A program made the position numbers and the translations under genes. The notes under the pieces were generated by a model that was not told where the DNA came from, did no database searches, and worked only from the letters and a program-made list of their open reading frames with translations. From JBEKYD01 sp052148435 (lineage in GTDB: Bacteria; Acidobacteriota; Terriglobia; Bryobacterales; Bryobacteraceae), in assembly GCA_052148435.1 (NCBI GenBank), contig JBKQIF010000031.1, positions 62,001-126,000 of the forward strand: a stretch of DNA of 64,000 bases, in the 5' to 3' direction. Positions 43,360-52,620 of this stretch are shown here, one piece after another. Position 1 is the stretch's first letter. Every line of letters starts with the position of its first letter.

Positions 43360-45357
43360 CTATTTGGCGGGTGCGATCAGATCCGGCAGTTGCGATTGGC
43401 GGACAACCTGGCCGTTCAGGCCCTCCTCGAGCGTCACTCCGTTGTTTTGCAGAGTTTGTCCGAGCACCTGGTCGAGCGAAACGCGAGCGTGCGCGTAGTC
43501 GGCTAGCGCCGTGACTTCGGTAATTTCGGCCGCGGCCAGGGCCCGCTGGTCGATGATGAGGTTGCTGAAGGTGGAGATGCCGAAGGTGAACTTTTCGCGT
43601 TCGTAGGCGAGGAGTTGTTCCTGCAGCTTGCGGGTGTTGACAGCGGTGTCGTAGCGCGCCCGCGCCTGGCGCAGCGCGGTGATCTGGTTGGAGACGCCGA
43701 CCGCGATGGCGTTGTTGTCTATCTGCCCGGTGAGCTGCGATTGCCGCACCTGCAGTTGCTCGAAGGCGTAATCGCCCTGGGCCACGCGGTTATGAATCGG
43801 CAGGGAGGAAAGCTGCAGGCCGGCGGCTTCAGTGGGAAAATCGCGACGGGCAATCTGCCCAAGCGCCGTTCCGTACCCGCCGGCAAAGGACTGAGGTGCG
43901 CTGCCGGCCGCGGGCACCAAGGTGCCGGCAACGCCGCGGTTCATGAGGTAGCCGAACGCCAGCATGGTGGGCAGGAGGCCGTTGGTGGTGCCAATGGTAT
44001 TGATGGCTGCGTTTTCGTCGTTGATTTTGGACAGGGCTACATCCGGCCGCTCGCGCATGGCGCCGGAGACGAGCTTCGAGAGAGCCGGCAGATCGTCCCG
44101 ATCGGGAACCACGATGTGGTCCAACGGAACGATGGATGCGGTATCGATATCGGGCTCTTCGCGCCGCACCAGCAACTGCTTGAGCGCGCTTTCGCGCTGC
44201 TGAACAGCGATGCGCGCCAGCAGCAGATCCTGGCGGCGGCTGGCGGCTTCGGCGGCGGCGCGGCGCTCTTCCACCCTGGGGAGAGCTCCGGCCGCGATTT
44301 CCTTTTGAGTATCCTGGTAGAACTTTTGGGTGGCGTCGGCGGCACGCTGGCGGGCGGCGAGTTCGGCATCGGCTGTGGCGACGTCCCAATAGGCGGTGAG
44401 TACGCTCGCCACCAGGTTCAGGAGTTCGGCGCGAAACGCCTGCCGGGCGGCGTCCCTGCCGTTCTGGGCAATTTGGATGTTGTGCAGGTTGAAGGCCCGG
44501 CCGCCGCCCTGGAACAGCGGCTGGTAAAACAGCAGCCGCATATACGGCGCCACCACCGGATTGACCAGGTCGCCGGGCGAGTTTTCTTTTTGATAGTACT
44601 CGTAACTGTTAATCCGCATGGCCCCGCCGGTATCGAATGCCTGCTGCAGTTGGGTGGTATAGATGTGTTCCGTGTCCACCAGCGCCGAGGTCTGGCTCAA
44701 AGCCTGGTTGACCAACGGCGTCGTATAGTGGGCAAAGGTGCTGGTGTTAGTGAAGGAAGGATCGAAATTCGCCACCGTGCTGCCGATCTGCTGAATACTG
44801 GCGCCGCCGGAGTTGGTGCCGCCCACCGAACCACCGCCGCCGTTGCCGGTACTGACGGCGCCCGACGACGTGGACCCCAGCACGCCCACGCCGGGGTCCA
44901 CCGGATTTACGGAGGTTGCGCCGCCCGAGACGCCGCGCGGCGTGCCGCCGGCCTGCATGCGCTCGACGGTCCACTCGGCGTAGGGGATGTTGTAGCGCTG
45001 CACTTCCAAGTTGAGGTTGTTCTCGATGGCCAGCGCGATGGCGTCCTGGACGGTCAGATAGAGAGAGCCGGCGTGGAGCAGCCGATGAATCCGGCTGGAG
45101 TTGGCCATGTTGACGGGCGGGAGGGAGGTTCCCAGGTAGGAGCGAAGGCCGAGCGGCGCCTGAGGTTTTTCGACCATCGGCATTTGCTGCGCGGCGAGGG
45201 GGACTGAGGTAATGGACAAGGCACAGAGGCAGGCGAGAAGGATCTTCGTGGAGTAGGCGTTTTCGCCTGCGCTTTCTTGGTTGCGGCCGATTTTTTCACA
45301 GCTTCCGACGGTCGCGGCTCGGGCTTGCGGCATATGGTATTGAGACTCGTGCGGCAT
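43360..45357 (-). CDS. TolC-family outer-membrane protein (second of a pair)
   Basis: 665-aa outer-membrane efflux protein. Hydrophobic export region at about 38-57 (STKILLACLCALSITSVPLAAQ); TolC-type opening LTVQDAIALAIENNLNLEVQRY (about 100-120), a Gly/Ser-rich insert (about 140-180), then two OEP repeats of long coiled-coil helices (about 300-640). The family forms trimeric channels for tripartite pumps, but no membrane-fusion or inner-membrane pump gene is adjacent. The real start may be internal to the first 40 residues. It follows its paralogue by 3 bases. Confidence 0.82.
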   Translation of the reverse strand: MPHESQYHMPQARAATVGSCEKIGRNQESAGENAYSTKILLACLCALSITSVPLAAQQMPMVEKPQAPLGLRSYLGTSLPPVNMANSSRIHRLLHAGSLYLTVQDAIALAIENNLNLEVQRYNIPYAEWTVERMQAGGTPRGVSGGATSVNPVDPGVGVLGSTSSGAVSTGNGGGGSVGGTNSGGASIQQIGSTVANFDPSFTNTSTFAHYTTPLVNQALSQTSALVDTEHIYTTQLQQAFDTGGAMRINSYEYYQKENSPGDLVNPVVAPYMRLLFYQPLFQGGGRAFNLHNIQIAQNGRDAARQAFRAELLNLVASVLTAYWDVATADAELAARQRAADATQKFYQDTQKEIAAGALPRVEERRAAAEAASRRQDLLLARIAVQQRESALKQLLVRREEPDIDTASIVPLDHIVVPDRDDLPALSKLVSGAMRERPDVALSKINDENAAINTIGTTNGLLPTMLAFGYLMNRGVAGTLVPAAGSAPQSFAGGYGTALGQIARRDFPTEAAGLQLSSLPIHNRVAQGDYAFEQLQVRQSQLTGQIDNNAIAVGVSNQITALRQARARYDTAVNTRKLQEQLLAYEREKFTFGISTFSNLIIDQRALAAAEITEVTALADYAHARVSLDQVLGQTLQNNGVTLEEGLNGQVVRQSQLPDLIAPAK

Positions 45358-45360
45358 GTC

Positions 45361-47307
45361 CTATCTCCTCTCTCCGGGGAGCGCGGAAGGCAGCACGGAT
45401 TGGCGCTCCACGTGTCCGGTATAGGCCTCGTCGATTTTGATGTGGTTCACGTCGAGGGTGCGGCCGAGGGCGACGTCGAGGTCGATTCTGGCGTGGGAAT
45501 ACGCGGCCAACGCCTGGAGTTCGGCGCTTTGATCGTTGGCGAGGTCCTGCTGGGCCTGAATGACGGTGGTGACGTCGGCACCGGTGGCGCCATATTGAAA
45601 CCGCTTCTGCTCCGCGTCCAGGCTCTGCTCGGCGAGCACGCGCGTATTCACCGCGGTATCGTAGCGAAGGCGCGCCTGCTGCACACCCACCACGGCATTC
45701 TTCACTTCCACGCGGATCTGGTTGACGGTCCGCTGCAACTGCAGTTCCTGCTGGCGGAGCTTCAACTGGTCCATGGCGTAATCGGCCTGGGCTTGTCGAT
45801 TTCGCAGCGGGATACTGACGGAGAAGCCGGCCGAGTAGTTGGGAAAATTGCGGCGGAACTCCTGGCCGAGGGCCGAACCCAGTCCGCCGACGAAGATCGA
45901 CGACGCCGGGCCGCAACAGTTGTCATATTGCGGATTGTAGGCGCCGGCGAGGCCCTGGTTGTTGACATCGGCGAAGACGCTGAGGCTGGGTAAAAGGCTG
46001 TTCCTGGTGCCCTGCAGATTGATTTTGCTGCTCTCCAGGCTGAGACGGCTTTGCTCCAGCTCGGGACGATTCTCCAGGGCTGTTCGGAGCAGGTCCTGGA
46101 CCGGCTGAATCTCTTCGGTCTTGGGGATTTGGATGGAGTCGAGCGGTACCACGTGGACGGCGTCGAAGCCGGCGTTTTCGACGCCGGTGCGACTGAGCGC
46201 GTTCTTGAGCACGGTTTCCTGCTGCGCCATGTTGGTCTGAGAAATCAGCAGAGCTTCCTGGCTGACGGAGGCCTGGGCGGCGGCGCGGGTGACTTCGACC
46301 GCCGGCAGCGCGCCCGCATCCACTTTTTCCTTGTTGTCCGCCAGCAGTTTCTCCGCGTTGGCCAGGGCCTGTTGCTTGATGCGCACGTCGTCGTTGAAGC
46401 TGACCAGGTCCCAATAGAGATTCAGCACGGCGGTGACGGTGGTAATTAACTGGAGCTTCAAGTTCAGGTTGGTAACCTTGATGTTGTTCCTGGCGACCCT
46501 GATATTGCGGTCGTTGACGGCGCGGCTGAAACCCTGCAGCAGAGACTGGGTCACGTTGAAATCGATATCGCCGGTGATGTTCGGATTCAAGGTATTGTTG
46601 GGACTGTTGACATCGCTATGCTGCGTCCAGTAGCTCGCGCCGATCGAGGTTCCCGTTATGAACTGCTGGTTGTAATAAACCTCGTAGAAACGGTACACAT
46701 TTACCAAGGCGGTAGTGGAGTAATAAGTGAGGTTGGTTTCGGGAATGGTACTGTGGCCGAATTGCACGTAGGCGCCGATGCTGGGGTCGAGATTGGGCGG
46801 ATTGGGCCCGTAGCCGGTGAGGAAGGAGGCGGCGCTCGCGCCCGTTCCCGAAGCCAGGCCGGAGGCATTGCCGCTGACGCCGATGGGGCTGACGCTGACC
46901 GGGCCGGGAGCGATCGGGGTGACCACGTCCTGCCGCAGCAGGCCGCCTCCCTCGGCGCGCCGCAGGGCTTCCCGCGCCATGTAGGGTCCGTAGCGCTGCA
47001 CCGCGATATCGAGATTGTTTTCGAGGGTGAGCGCGACGACGTCCTGGGCGGTGAGATAGAGATCGCCACCGCGGATAAGAGAATCCAGGCGATAGGAATT
47101 GGTGAGGCGCGCGGGCGAGACCTGGCGCCGTTCAAAGTGGAAGGGCCGCAGCAACGGGCCGATGAGGGGCGGCGGCAGGGGTGTGCGAATTTCGATTTCC
47201 GACGGCGCCGCCGCCGGTTGGGCAAAGCCGCTCGACGCCGCCGCAAGCCATGTCCCAAGCAAACCAGCGAAGCTTCTCAAACGAGTATGTTTCAACGATG
47301 CCGCCAT
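45361..47307 (-). CDS. TolC-family outer-membrane protein (first of a pair)
   Basis: 648 aa from ATG 47307, which opens a signal peptide (MAASLKHTRLRSFAGLLGTWLAAASSGFAQ). LTAQDVVALTLENNLDIAVQRYGP parallels the equivalent motif in the downstream gene, and the order of helices and repeats is the same: the two are tandem duplicates that have diverged substantially. Gly/Ser-rich insert at about 150-185 and NNCCGPASS near 465, where two adjacent cysteines are unusual. Upstream codons to 47517 overlap a repeat and look non-coding. Confidence 0.84.
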   Translation of the reverse strand: MAASLKHTRLRSFAGLLGTWLAAASSGFAQPAAAPSEIEIRTPLPPPLIGPLLRPFHFERRQVSPARLTNSYRLDSLIRGGDLYLTAQDVVALTLENNLDIAVQRYGPYMAREALRRAEGGGLLRQDVVTPIAPGPVSVSPIGVSGNASGLASGTGASAASFLTGYGPNPPNLDPSIGAYVQFGHSTIPETNLTYYSTTALVNVYRFYEVYYNQQFITGTSIGASYWTQHSDVNSPNNTLNPNITGDIDFNVTQSLLQGFSRAVNDRNIRVARNNIKVTNLNLKLQLITTVTAVLNLYWDLVSFNDDVRIKQQALANAEKLLADNKEKVDAGALPAVEVTRAAAQASVSQEALLISQTNMAQQETVLKNALSRTGVENAGFDAVHVVPLDSIQIPKTEEIQPVQDLLRTALENRPELEQSRLSLESSKINLQGTRNSLLPSLSVFADVNNQGLAGAYNPQYDNCCGPASSIFVGGLGSALGQEFRRNFPNYSAGFSVSIPLRNRQAQADYAMDQLKLRQQELQLQRTVNQIRVEVKNAVVGVQQARLRYDTAVNTRVLAEQSLDAEQKRFQYGATGADVTTVIQAQQDLANDQSAELQALAAYSHARIDLDVALGRTLDVNHIKIDEAYTGHVERQSVLPSALPGERR

Positions 47308-47480
47308 AGTAGATGAATGCGCTGCGAAGGGAACTTGAAGGGCAACTCCACTTCCACTGGCAAGTGCAAGAAAACGCGGCACAAAAAGGGGCGCCAGGCG
47401 GCCAGCCGGAAAATGGTGTCCGAATTCGAGATGGAGGTGTTCGGTTTCATGACAGGTTTGCCTGGAGGTTCTGGATCTCT

Positions 47481-47498
47481 CACAGGCTGAAGCCCGTG
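47481..47498. repeat. CACAGGCTGAAGCCCGTG repeat unit
   Basis: Imperfect palindrome CACAGGCT-ga-AGCCCGTG between the TolC pair and the following operon; further copies at 49787-49804 and 57467-57505. REP-type element. Confidence 0.6.
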
Positions 47499-47594
47499 CC
47501 ACCTGCCCCACAGCCAAGAAACTGCATCCTGCGCGAAGCGGACTGCGTAATAGGCTGATAGAGCAGGCGAGACACCTGGTCTGGGAGCGAACCG

Positions 47595-48428
47595 ATGGCG
47601 ACTTGGATCATCCTGACACTGCTGGCCGCGGGCGTGGTGAAGGCGCCCCCCGACGTCGCGCGCATTATGCACGAGGTGGCGGAAAACCAGGCTAAGAGCC
47701 AGGACCTGCGCCGTAATTTCATCTATACGCAGAAGCAATTGCTCCGCATGATTCGGGCCAACGGGAAACTGGCCCGGGAGGAGCGCCGGGAATACACCAT
47801 CGTGCCCAAGGATCGCCATAGCGAACGGATACCGGCGCACTTCGAAGGCAGGTACGCCGCCGGCAACGGCTTCGTGGCTTACGACAAGCCCGGTTACGAA
47901 TACAACAAAGTGGATATCGACGGTGGGCTGATCAACAGTATGTCCGAAGATCTGATGGACGACGGCAACTCGAAAGACGGTATCGGGCCGGACCTGTTCC
48001 CGCTGACGTACCACCAGCAGTTGAAGTACGATTTCCGTCTGGCGGCGGTGGAAGCCTATCGCGGGCGCGCGGTATATCGGGTGGCGTTCGCTCCCCAGAA
48101 AGGCGTTGGACTGGAAGATGGCGACTGGAAGGGGGAGGCGCTGATCGACGCCGAAGAGTTTCAGCCCGTGCTGGTTACCACTTCGCTGGCCTGGAAGATG
48201 CCGCTGGCGGTGCAGATATTGCTGGGCACGAATATTCGCGGCCTGGGATTTTCGGTCTCGTACCAAAAGTTCGCCGACAAGGTCTGGTTCCCGGTGAGCT
48301 ACGGCGGCGAATTCGAAGTGCGCGGTTTGTTTCTTTATCGCCGCACGATTACCATAGCGCTGACCAATAGCAACTTCCAGCGCACCGATGTGACCAGCAA
48401 CGTGGCGTATGGCAGGGACGATCAGTGA
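47595..48428 (+). CDS. Exported protein of unknown function, first gene of sigma-factor operon
   Basis: 277 aa with a short signal sequence (MATWIILTLLAAGVVKAPP). The body is rich in beta-strand-type sequence (NFIYTQKQLLRMI, VYRVAFAP, WFPVSYGGEFEVRGLFLYRRTITIAL); the overall pattern resembles outer-membrane lipoprotein carrier-like (LolA/RseB-type) folds but I cannot assign it firmly. Its GTGA end overlaps the sigma gene start, so they are expressed together; a role as input to the sigma/anti-sigma pair would parallel RseB. Confidence 0.7.
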   Translation: MATWIILTLLAAGVVKAPPDVARIMHEVAENQAKSQDLRRNFIYTQKQLLRMIRANGKLAREERREYTIVPKDRHSERIPAHFEGRYAAGNGFVAYDKPGYEYNKVDIDGGLINSMSEDLMDDGNSKDGIGPDLFPLTYHQQLKYDFRLAAVEAYRGRAVYRVAFAPQKGVGLEDGDWKGEALIDAEEFQPVLVTTSLAWKMPLAVQILLGTNIRGLGFSVSYQKFADKVWFPVSYGGEFEVRGLFLYRRTITIALTNSNFQRTDVTSNVAYGRDDQ

Positions 48429-48946
48429 GCGCGATCGAGGCCGTGGAGAATACCGCGATCGATTTCAACGGGCTGGTGCGCGAGCATCAGGCCATGGTGT
48501 ACAGCGTGGCCTGGCATTTCTTACGCGACCGGCCGCTGGCGGAGGAAGTAGCGCAGGACGTGTTCCTGAGCCTGCATCGCAACCGCGGCAGCATCGAATC
48601 GCCCCGGCATGCGGCGGCGTGGCTGCGAAAGGTCGCGGTGCAGCGGGCTATCGATGCCGGGCGGCGGCGCAAACGCCTGCCGCGCATCGGACTGGAAGAG
48701 GCGCCGGAACCGGCGAGCTTCGATCCACGGTACGACCCCTGGCTGGGGGAATCGTTGCGGCGGATGGTAGCCAGTCTGCCGGAGGCGCAACGGATGACGG
48801 TGATTCTGCGCTACCAGGAAGAACTGGAACCGGCGGAGATCGCCGGGTTACTCGAAATGCCGCTGGCTACCGTGAAAAGTCATTTGCATCGCGCGCTGGC
48901 TCTGTTGCGGGAGAAGTTGGAGCGGCGCGGCATGGGGGAACGCTGA
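48425..48946 (+). CDS. ECF-type RNA polymerase sigma factor
   Basis: 173 aa. Region 2: FNGLVREHQAMVYSVAWHFLRDRPLAEEVAQDVFLSLHRN (about 17-56), region 4: LPEAQRMTVILRYQEELEPAEIAGLLEMPLATVKSHLHRAL (about 118-158); the linker is short, as in extracytoplasmic-function sigma factors. GTG start at 48425, overlapping the upstream stop (GTGA). It ends TGATG into the next gene. Directs transcription in response to the signal relayed by the neighbouring anti-sigma-like protein; its target promoters are unknown, self-promotion is usual. Confidence 0.92.
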   Translation: MSAIEAVENTAIDFNGLVREHQAMVYSVAWHFLRDRPLAEEVAQDVFLSLHRNRGSIESPRHAAAWLRKVAVQRAIDAGRRRKRLPRIGLEEAPEPASFDPRYDPWLGESLRRMVASLPEAQRMTVILRYQEELEPAEIAGLLEMPLATVKSHLHRALALLREKLERRGMGER

Positions 48947-49224
48947 TGGACGGGCCGGACAAGATGGATTGGCTGGAAGAAGAGTTGAAGAGGGCGCTAG
49001 CGCGGGAAATGCCCCCTCGCGACTTCGCGGCGCCGCGGCGGCGGCCGGCATGGCGGGCGTGGGCGGCCGCTGCCGCGGCGTTGGTGGTGGTGAGCGCGGG
49101 CGCGGGCGCCGGCTACCGCCAATACGAGGGCCGCGAGGCCAGGCGGGATCTCAAGCTGGCGCTCGACATCGCCGCCGCCAAAACCAGTCGGATACAAAAT
49201 CAATTACGGGAGTTTTCGAAATGA
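48946..49224 (+). CDS. Anti-sigma-like single-span membrane protein
   Basis: 92-aa protein: cytoplasmic N-terminus (MDWLEEELKRALAREMPPRDF), one membrane segment (WRAWAAAAAALVVVSAGAGAGY, about 45-66), then a short charged helix that reads as periplasmic (REARRDLKLALDIAAAKTSRIQ). The lack of a zinc-type HxxxCxxC motif sets it apart from zinc-binding anti-sigma factors. Start and end overlap sigma and DUF4252 genes (TGATG and ATGA), which makes an anti-sigma role the natural reading. Confidence 0.68.
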   Translation: MDGPDKMDWLEEELKRALAREMPPRDFAAPRRRPAWRAWAAAAAALVVVSAGAGAGYRQYEGREARRDLKLALDIAAAKTSRIQNQLREFSK

Positions 49225-49733
49225 AGCTACTACTCGCCGCGGCCCTGGCAGGCTGTCTGAGCGGCCTGGGCGCGCAGCAATTTCCGATGCAGATCGATCG
49301 GCTGGCCGGGCAGGCATCCGATAAAATCGACGTCTCGCTGAGCGGGCCGCTGCTGCAGTTCGCGGCCAAATTTCTGGACGACAACGACCCGGACGACGCC
49401 AAGGTGCGCAAGCTGATCGTGGGCCTGGAAGGCATTTACGTGAAGTGCTACAGCTTCAAGAACGCCAACGTCTGGACGCAGGCGGACCTGGAAACCATCC
49501 GCCACCATTTGCGCGCCCCCGAATGGTCGCGCATCGTCAACGTCACCGGCGACGACGGCACGAGCGAGATCTACGTGCGCCTGGTGGAGAAGAAGCCCAC
49601 CGGCGTGGCGATTCTGTGCGCCGAGCCGAAGGAACTGACCATCGTCAACATTGCCGGATCGATCGACCTGGCTTCGCTCAGCGAGCTGGGCGGCCATTTC
49701 AATATTCCGAAGATACCGGAGAAGAAGGAGTAG
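49221..49733 (+). CDS. DUF4252 exported protein
   Basis: 170 aa. Signal peptide MKLLLAAALAGCLSGLGAQ, then the DUF4252 pattern: VSLSGPLLQFAAKFLDD, VRKLIVGLEGIYVKCYSF, and the C-terminal VAILCAEPKELTIVNIAGSIDLASLSELGGHF. The family is frequently next to ECF sigma/anti-sigma genes, with no known activity. Fourth gene of an unbroken overlapping run. A hairpin-bearing repeat follows. Confidence 0.85.
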   Translation: MKLLLAAALAGCLSGLGAQQFPMQIDRLAGQASDKIDVSLSGPLLQFAAKFLDDNDPDDAKVRKLIVGLEGIYVKCYSFKNANVWTQADLETIRHHLRAPEWSRIVNVTGDDGTSEIYVRLVEKKPTGVAILCAEPKELTIVNIAGSIDLASLSELGGHFNIPKIPEKKE

Positions 49734-49786
49734 CTGGGGCGGGCTCCTGGCCTGTGCCCCGGCCGGTTTCTGGCGATTCCACTTTC

Positions 49787-49804
49787 CACAGGCTAAAGCC
49801 TGTG
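49787..49804. repeat. CACAGGCT-aa-AGCCTGTG repeat overlapping a stop codon
   Basis: Perfect 8-bp hairpin stem. On the minus strand its bases 49795-49793 are the TAG stop of the rhamnosidase gene and its arm encodes the last residues of that protein. Also positioned as terminator for the DUF4252 operon. Confidence 0.65.
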
Positions 49805-52483
49805 CCACCCATGTGCCAGCAGCCGCACCGGGCCCAGCAGGCCAGCCGGCAGCGGCTTCACGTCTTTCATGTCCTGGTCCTGGAACCGGTCTCCGTATTT
49901 GGCGATGAGCGGCCGGTGATCGGGGAGCGGCTCGGCGGCGAGCTTGTTCAAAGCCAGATTCGCCACCACCACCCGGAGCGTGTTTTCGCCGGCGTGCAAC
50001 AATCCGGTCACATCCACCCGGTACGGCGCGCACCATACGGAGCCGGCGTCGGCGCCATTCACCCACACCCGCGCGGCTTCGCGGATGGGGCTTTCGAGCA
50101 GGGCGCGCATGCCGGTGCCGGAACGGCGCTCGTCGACGGTGACGGGAGTGCCTTCGCCGAAATCGAGATACAACACGCGGTGCGCGGCCAGCACGGAGGC
50201 ATCCACGGTCACGTTCTTCTCATAAGTTGCCTGGCCGGAGTAGTTGGCTCTGCCTTCCATGTTTGTCCAGGAGCGCAGCGAGTCGAGAAAGACAGGCGTG
50301 GGGACGCCGGGGAACGTCACCCGCCATCCGCCGCTCCAATCGGCAATGGCGGTGGTGGGCGCGCCGGCCGCGGGCGCGGGAAAGCCGGTATGGGAAAACA
50401 CGATGACGCGCGATTCGTAGGGCGCCAGATCGAGGTCGATGCGCGCGCCGCCGGGGCCGCTGGCATGGGTGGCTTTCCCGCTGAAAGTATCCCACCATGC
50501 GCCTTCGGCATCCTTGACGCGAAATACGGTTTCGCGGTGGGTAGCGTGGTTGGTTGAATTCACCACAAAATAGACGTCGGCAAAAGCGAGCCTGCGGTGC
50601 ACGAAGCCGACCTCCGGCGCCGATGCCATGTCGGGCGGCAGGGCGGCGCGGAGGGTGTCGCCCAGCTTGGCGTCGTCCCGGAGCAGGCGGCCGGGGGCGC
50701 CGGCGGTTTCGAACAGAGAAAGGGAGAGTTGGCGGATGGCAGGCGTATCGGTGCCAGTCTCTTTGAAGCCCGGCGCCAGCGAGGGAGCGCGGCCGGTGGC
50801 AATCGCTATCCCGCCCTGGCGTACGTATTCTTCAATTTTGCGGTAGCTGGATAGCGGGATGCGCTCCACCGAGGGCAAAATCAGTACGGGATACGGGATG
50901 CCCACTTTGGCGATGGCGTCGTCGTCGATGCAATCGAAGTTGTAGCCGGCATCGAGAATCCGGGGCACGATGTTCGGAGCGATCAACCGGTCCATGGCCT
51001 GATCGACGGAGTCGTGGCCGAGGGTGAAGCCGGCGTATGCGTCGGCGGTGGGCAGGTAGAGGGCCACGTCGGTTACCGGAGTGCCCTGGCGCAACAGGAA
51101 GCTGACGCGCTGCAGGTAGCGGGCAATGTCCGGCATCGCCATGAACCATGGATTGTGCGCGTTGAACACCGCCGCGGCGTAGAAATGCCAGCCGGGCTCG
51201 CCCGCCTCGGGCGGCGAATAGGGCCAGCCGTGGCCGATCAACTGGTTGATGCCTTCCAGGAAATGGCGGTCGGCTTCGGCTTTCATGTCGAGCGGCGTGG
51301 CGCGAAAAACGGGCGAGTGCAACCAGGTCCAGGTTTCCGAAGAAGTCACCGGGCGGCCATAGAGATGGCTGGCGGAGGAAGCCCAGCGCGTGGCGGTGAA
51401 GCGGCGCCAGGCAGAGCCCTCGCCTTCGGGCAGATCCACCAGGGCGTTGCTTGAAAGCGCTACGGGCGGAATGCCGTAGGTTTGGGAGCGGAAGCGGGTA
51501 TGGTGGGCGGCGGCCCAATCGCGGATGGGCGTGAGGTAATGTTCGTTGGCGAGTTCGGTCAGGGTCAGGCCCCAGTCGTGGCGAATAGCCAGGGTCTTTG
51601 CGCCCATGTCGCCGGCCAGGGCGGGCAGGTAGGCAGTGAGGTCGTAACCGCGCCGTTTGGCGAATTCAGCCAGGAAGTCGCCGGTCCAATCGGCGCCGTT
51701 CACTTCCAGGCTGTCGCTGAAGACGGCGTACGGCGGATGATCGCCGAACGCCTGCATCAGGCGGTCGCCCACGAAATGGAGGTGGTTCTCAACCGCGGCC
51801 CGGCGGTAATGATCGAGCACCAGGCCTTCGGCGCCGACCGCCGCGCGTTTGACGGCTTGCCGCGTTCGGCTGGCGATGAAGAAGAGCGCTTCACTGGCGG
51901 CGTTGCCCGGCGGAATCGTCACCGAACCCGCGGCTTGCTCCAGGCGCCGCGGGCCGGCGAATGCCGCCAGAAAGGTTTCGCCGGGGCCGATTCCGGGCAG
52001 CGGCAGAGAAGCGGCGCCGGCGGGTATGGCGGCGCGGACCACCCTCAGGCGGCTGGAAGCTTCCGCGAGGGGCGTATGCGGACCGCCGTACGGCCAGCCG
52101 CTACCGAGGGTGATATCCACGCGCAGCCCGAGTGCGCGCGCGGTATCGTTGGCAAAGCGGACATCGGAGAGGAATTCGTCGGACAAATAGGGCAGGTTGC
52201 GGAGGCCGCGAGCGGGATCGTCGAGCACGACCGGATAGACGGGTTGAATTTCCACGCCGCCGATGCCGCTTTCCTTCATGGTCCGCAGCTCGCGCTCCAA
52301 CTCGGGCTTGATCACGGCGGTGCCGAACCACCACCAGCGCATCATGATGCGGCTGTCGTCGGGCGGCTCATCGAAAGCGCGATGCAATTGCGCCACGGAC
52401 TCGGGCGGTGCGGGCGCCGCGCCGAGCATCCAGAACAGGGCTGGCAGGACAAGCGCGGCGAGGCGCGGCAAGCGGGTTCGCAT
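49793..52483 (-). CDS. Exported glycoside hydrolase, GH106 alpha-L-rhamnosidase-like
   Basis: 896 aa from ATG 52483, signal peptide MRTRLPRLAALVLPALFWMLGAAPA. Body matches the GH106 pattern: PPDDSRIMMRWWWFGTAV, MKESGIGGVEIQPVYPV, GLRVDITLGSGWPYGG (about 110-135), SDSLEVNGADWTGDFLAEFAKRRGYDL (about 265), NQLIGHGWPYSPP, and a C-terminal beta-sandwich (about 730-896: ARVWVNGADAGSVWCAPYRVDVTGLLHAGEN). The TIM-barrel acid/base glutamate cannot be pinned with certainty. It cleaves terminal L-rhamnose from pectin or glycosides by family analogy; the divergent rhamnose mutarotase supports this. Confidence 0.86.
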   Translation of the reverse strand: MRTRLPRLAALVLPALFWMLGAAPAPPESVAQLHRAFDEPPDDSRIMMRWWWFGTAVIKPELERELRTMKESGIGGVEIQPVYPVVLDDPARGLRNLPYLSDEFLSDVRFANDTARALGLRVDITLGSGWPYGGPHTPLAEASSRLRVVRAAIPAGAASLPLPGIGPGETFLAAFAGPRRLEQAAGSVTIPPGNAASEALFFIASRTRQAVKRAAVGAEGLVLDHYRRAAVENHLHFVGDRLMQAFGDHPPYAVFSDSLEVNGADWTGDFLAEFAKRRGYDLTAYLPALAGDMGAKTLAIRHDWGLTLTELANEHYLTPIRDWAAAHHTRFRSQTYGIPPVALSSNALVDLPEGEGSAWRRFTATRWASSASHLYGRPVTSSETWTWLHSPVFRATPLDMKAEADRHFLEGINQLIGHGWPYSPPEAGEPGWHFYAAAVFNAHNPWFMAMPDIARYLQRVSFLLRQGTPVTDVALYLPTADAYAGFTLGHDSVDQAMDRLIAPNIVPRILDAGYNFDCIDDDAIAKVGIPYPVLILPSVERIPLSSYRKIEEYVRQGGIAIATGRAPSLAPGFKETGTDTPAIRQLSLSLFETAGAPGRLLRDDAKLGDTLRAALPPDMASAPEVGFVHRRLAFADVYFVVNSTNHATHRETVFRVKDAEGAWWDTFSGKATHASGPGGARIDLDLAPYESRVIVFSHTGFPAPAAGAPTTAIADWSGGWRVTFPGVPTPVFLDSLRSWTNMEGRANYSGQATYEKNVTVDASVLAAHRVLYLDFGEGTPVTVDERRSGTGMRALLESPIREAARVWVNGADAGSVWCAPYRVDVTGLLHAGENTLRVVVANLALNKLAAEPLPDHRPLIAKYGDRFQDQDMKDVKPLPAGLLGPVRLLAHGWHRL

Positions 52484-52620
52484 GCGTTCTATGCTACGTG
52501 GCCGCAGCTTCGGGCGCAACGGTTCAAACGTTAGTCGTGCTGCCACAAAGGCGTGGTGGAGAGGCGGCGGACGGATCCCGTGGCAAGGCCGCCAGGGATC
52601 GTGTAACTTTAGTAGGTGAG

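Noticed and set aside
43615..45207. 530-codon plus-strand frame
   Set aside because: Antisense shadow of the second TolC-type gene.
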